From the NCBI GenBank assembly GCA_020637755.1, contig JACKJW010000014.1, positions 10,903 through 74,902 of the forward strand: 64,000 nt of DNA. Reading direction: 5' to 3'. Numbering within the stretch: the first letter of the stretch is position 1; the number at the start of each line of letters is the position of its first letter. Shown here in pieces: positions 62,454 to 64,000 of the stretch. Position numbers and translations under genes: made by a program. The notes beneath the pieces were generated by a model. It was not told where the DNA came from, did not search any database, and saw nothing but the letters and a program-made list of their open reading frames with translations. This DNA is from Brucellaceae bacterium. GTDB lineage: Bacteria; Pseudomonadota; Alphaproteobacteria; Rhizobiales; Rhizobiaceae.

Positions 62454-64000
62454 CAGTGCAGAACCAGAACCTCGACTTCAACGGCAGGCCGCCCGCACCG
62501 CGCGCCCGTGCCGCCACGCGCATGTCCGTCGCCCAGCTGGCCGACATGATGAACGACCGCATCGCGGACCTGGCCCGCGAGTTGCTGGGCGAGCCCAACC
62601 GGGAGCTTTCCAGCGCACAGCAGCTGCGTTTCGGCACCAAGGGCAGCGTCGCCGTGGAGATCGACGGCGCGGACAAGGGCCGCTGGTATGACCATGAGCA
62701 CGGCGCCGGGGGAGCGGCGCTGGAACTGATCGGCCATTGCCTCGGGCTGGACGACAAGGCCGCGTGGAGATGGGCGCGGTCGTGGCTGGGCGAACCCGAC
62801 GCCGGTCCGTCCTGGACGGCGACGCCGCCCGCGTCGCCCGCGCGTTCCGCCTCGGGCTCGGCCACGCCCAGGGAACCGACGCCAGAGGAACGCGCCGAGA
62901 AGGTGGCCGAGATCGTGCGCCGCACCGAAACCCTCGTCTCGACGCCGGTGCTCGCCTACCTGCGCCATCGCGGCATCACCGACACGCCGCCCGACTGCAT
63001 CCGCTATCGCCAGTACGCCTACCGCCAGTTCGGGGCCATGGTCGCTCTCGCGACCGACGAGGCGGGCGAGGTGCTTGCACTGCAGCAGGTCTATCTGACG
63101 GCCGAGGGGCGGAAGGCCCCGGTCAAGGTGGTCAAGCGCACCAACAAGGCCGTCGATGGCTGGGCCGCGAAGGCCGCGGTGCGTCTCCCCGGCCGGGAAC
63201 CGCTGATCCTCTGCGAGGGGGTCGAGACCGCGCTCTCGATCTGGCAGGCGACCGGACAGGAGGTCTGGGCCTGCCTCGGCATCTCGAACATCGGCCGCGC
63301 CCCAGTGCCTGAGAACGCCACGGTGATCGTCGCCCGCGACGGCGACCTGCCCGGCAGTAAGGCCGAGGGCCAGATGGCCCGCGCCGCGAGCCAGCTCGCG
63401 CATCGCGGCATGACCGTTCTGATCGCCACCCCGCCCGAGGAGCAGGACTTCAACGATGTCTTGGTCCGCGAAGGCGAGGCGGCCGTGCGCAACCGCATCG
63501 CCGCCGCAGAACAGTTCCGCGTCGAGGAGGCCGACACCGGTCGTAAGCGGCTCTATATCGGCTCGGACGTGGAAATCGCGAAACGGGTCCGGGAGGATCT
63601 GACCGAACGCCATGGCCGCATCGTCCATGCCGATGGCGAGTTCTGGCGCTATGGCGGAACCCATTGGGAGGCGATCCCCGACCACGAACTGCGCCTGCCG
63701 GTGCACGCCTATGACGGCGCCGGGTTCGAGACCCCCGCGGGCGAGCCCTCGAACGTCAAGCTGACCAAGACCCGCGTCAATTCCGTGCTCAACGAATGCG
63801 CCGCACTGTGCGCCATGCCTGGCTTCTTCGACGCCCCGCCCGCAGGCATCAACTGCGCCTCGGGCTTCATCCGCTTCGACGCGGAGGGTACGCCGCGCCT
63901 TGAGCCGCATCACCGCGAGCATCGCTCCCGCCACACCCTGCCCGGCCGCTGGCAGCTTGGCGCCTCCGGCACGCCGCCCGCGGGCTCGCTGCTGGCCAGG
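62450..64000 (+). CDS. Toprim / P4-type DNA primase (partial, runs off the window)
   Basis: The first 517 codons of a primase-helicase; there is no stop before the window end. Residues 79-88 (WYDHEHGAGG) belong to a CHC2-like N-terminal primase module without an evident zinc-finger cysteine set. A Toprim domain follows, with CEGVETALS at 255-263 and the acidic ARDGD at 295-299, and QDFNDVL at 332-338. From about residue 365 a D5_N-like region begins (EFWRYGGTHWEAIP, INCASGFIRFD), which in P4-type proteins leads to an SF3 helicase; that part would lie past 64000. ATG overlaps the previous stop (ATGA). Confidence 0.85.
   Translation, partial: MTVQNQNLDFNGRPPAPRARAATRMSVAQLADMMNDRIADLARELLGEPNRELSSAQQLRFGTKGSVAVEIDGADKGRWYDHEHGAGGAALELIGHCLGLDDKAAWRWARSWLGEPDAGPSWTATPPASPARSASGSATPREPTPEERAEKVAEIVRRTETLVSTPVLAYLRHRGITDTPPDCIRYRQYAYRQFGAMVALATDEAGEVLALQQVYLTAEGRKAPVKVVKRTNKAVDGWAAKAAVRLPGREPLILCEGVETALSIWQATGQEVWACLGISNIGRAPVPENATVIVARDGDLPGSKAEGQMARAASQLAHRGMTVLIATPPEEQDFNDVLVREGEAAVRNRIAAAEQFRVEEADTGRKRLYIGSDVEIAKRVREDLTERHGRIVHADGEFWRYGGTHWEAIPDHELRLPVHAYDGAGFETPAGEPSNVKLTKTRVNSVLNECAALCAMPGFFDAPPAGINCASGFIRFDAEGTPRLEPHHREHRSRHTLPGRWQLGASGTPPAGSLLAR

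Overview
The window reads as the chromosome of an alphaproteobacterium, most likely a member of the Rhizobiales (Hyphomicrobiales). The grounds are high GC; the gene orders metG-tatD-MBL hydrolase, ppiD-trpD-trpC-moaC-moeA-lexA and rpsB-tsf-pyrH-frr-uppS-cdsA-rseP-bamA-lpxD-fabZ-lpxA-lpxI-lpxB; use of LpxI rather than LpxH; an EipB-type envelope protein; and a GAAC-N7-GAAC SOS box in front of lexA. Genus cannot be fixed from the sequence alone.

Layout. 1-5.3 kb: methionyl-tRNA synthetase, TatD, an MBL hydrolase, a YbaK deacylase, a DUF423 membrane protein and an M20 amidohydrolase. 5.3-11.4 kb: mfd and sdhE facing away from recG. 11.4-19 kb: a DUF502 protein, glmS and glmU (UDP-GlcNAc supply), a DMT exporter, a CcdA-like thiol-disulfide transporter, secG and tpiA. 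19-25.4 kb: a forward run of ppiD, trpD, trpC, moaC, moeA and SOS-controlled lexA. 25.5-31.9 kb: a stand-alone FTR1 iron permease, comEC, gltX and gltA. 32-45.1 kb: one long reverse-strand cluster that makes ribosomal protein S2, EF-Ts, UMP kinase, ribosome recycling factor, undecaprenyl-PP, CDP-diacylglycerol, the site-2 protease, BamA and lipid A precursors. 45.3-51.4 kb: eipB, ridA, a glycerophosphodiesterase, a DUF482 acyltransferase-like protein, a HIT protein, a PAP2 phosphatase and azlCD. 51.5-57.6 kb: clpS-clpA (N-degron proteolysis) and a molybdate uptake cluster, modE-like-modA-modB-modC. Its Mo supply would feed the cofactor pathway served by moaC and moeA at 23 kb.

The accessory part starts at about 57.6 kb. 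An intact IS3-family element (57666-58888) lies between two copies of a tRNA 3'-end-plus-terminator sequence, one degenerate and one perfect. The perfect copy (58999-59045) is the displaced 3' portion of an initiator tRNA-fMet gene. It is the attachment-site scar of an integrative element that begins there and runs off the right edge. Inside the window the element carries a DUF4102-type tyrosine integrase, an overlapping 285-residue protein of unknown function, two AlpA/excisionase-like winged-helix genes, an unknown 155-residue protein and the first 517 codons of a Toprim/P4-type primase. The last four genes are chained by stop-start overlaps. This fits a P4-like satellite, prophage or integrative plasmid. 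Its cargo and its other end, where an intact tRNA-fMet is predicted, lie outside the window.
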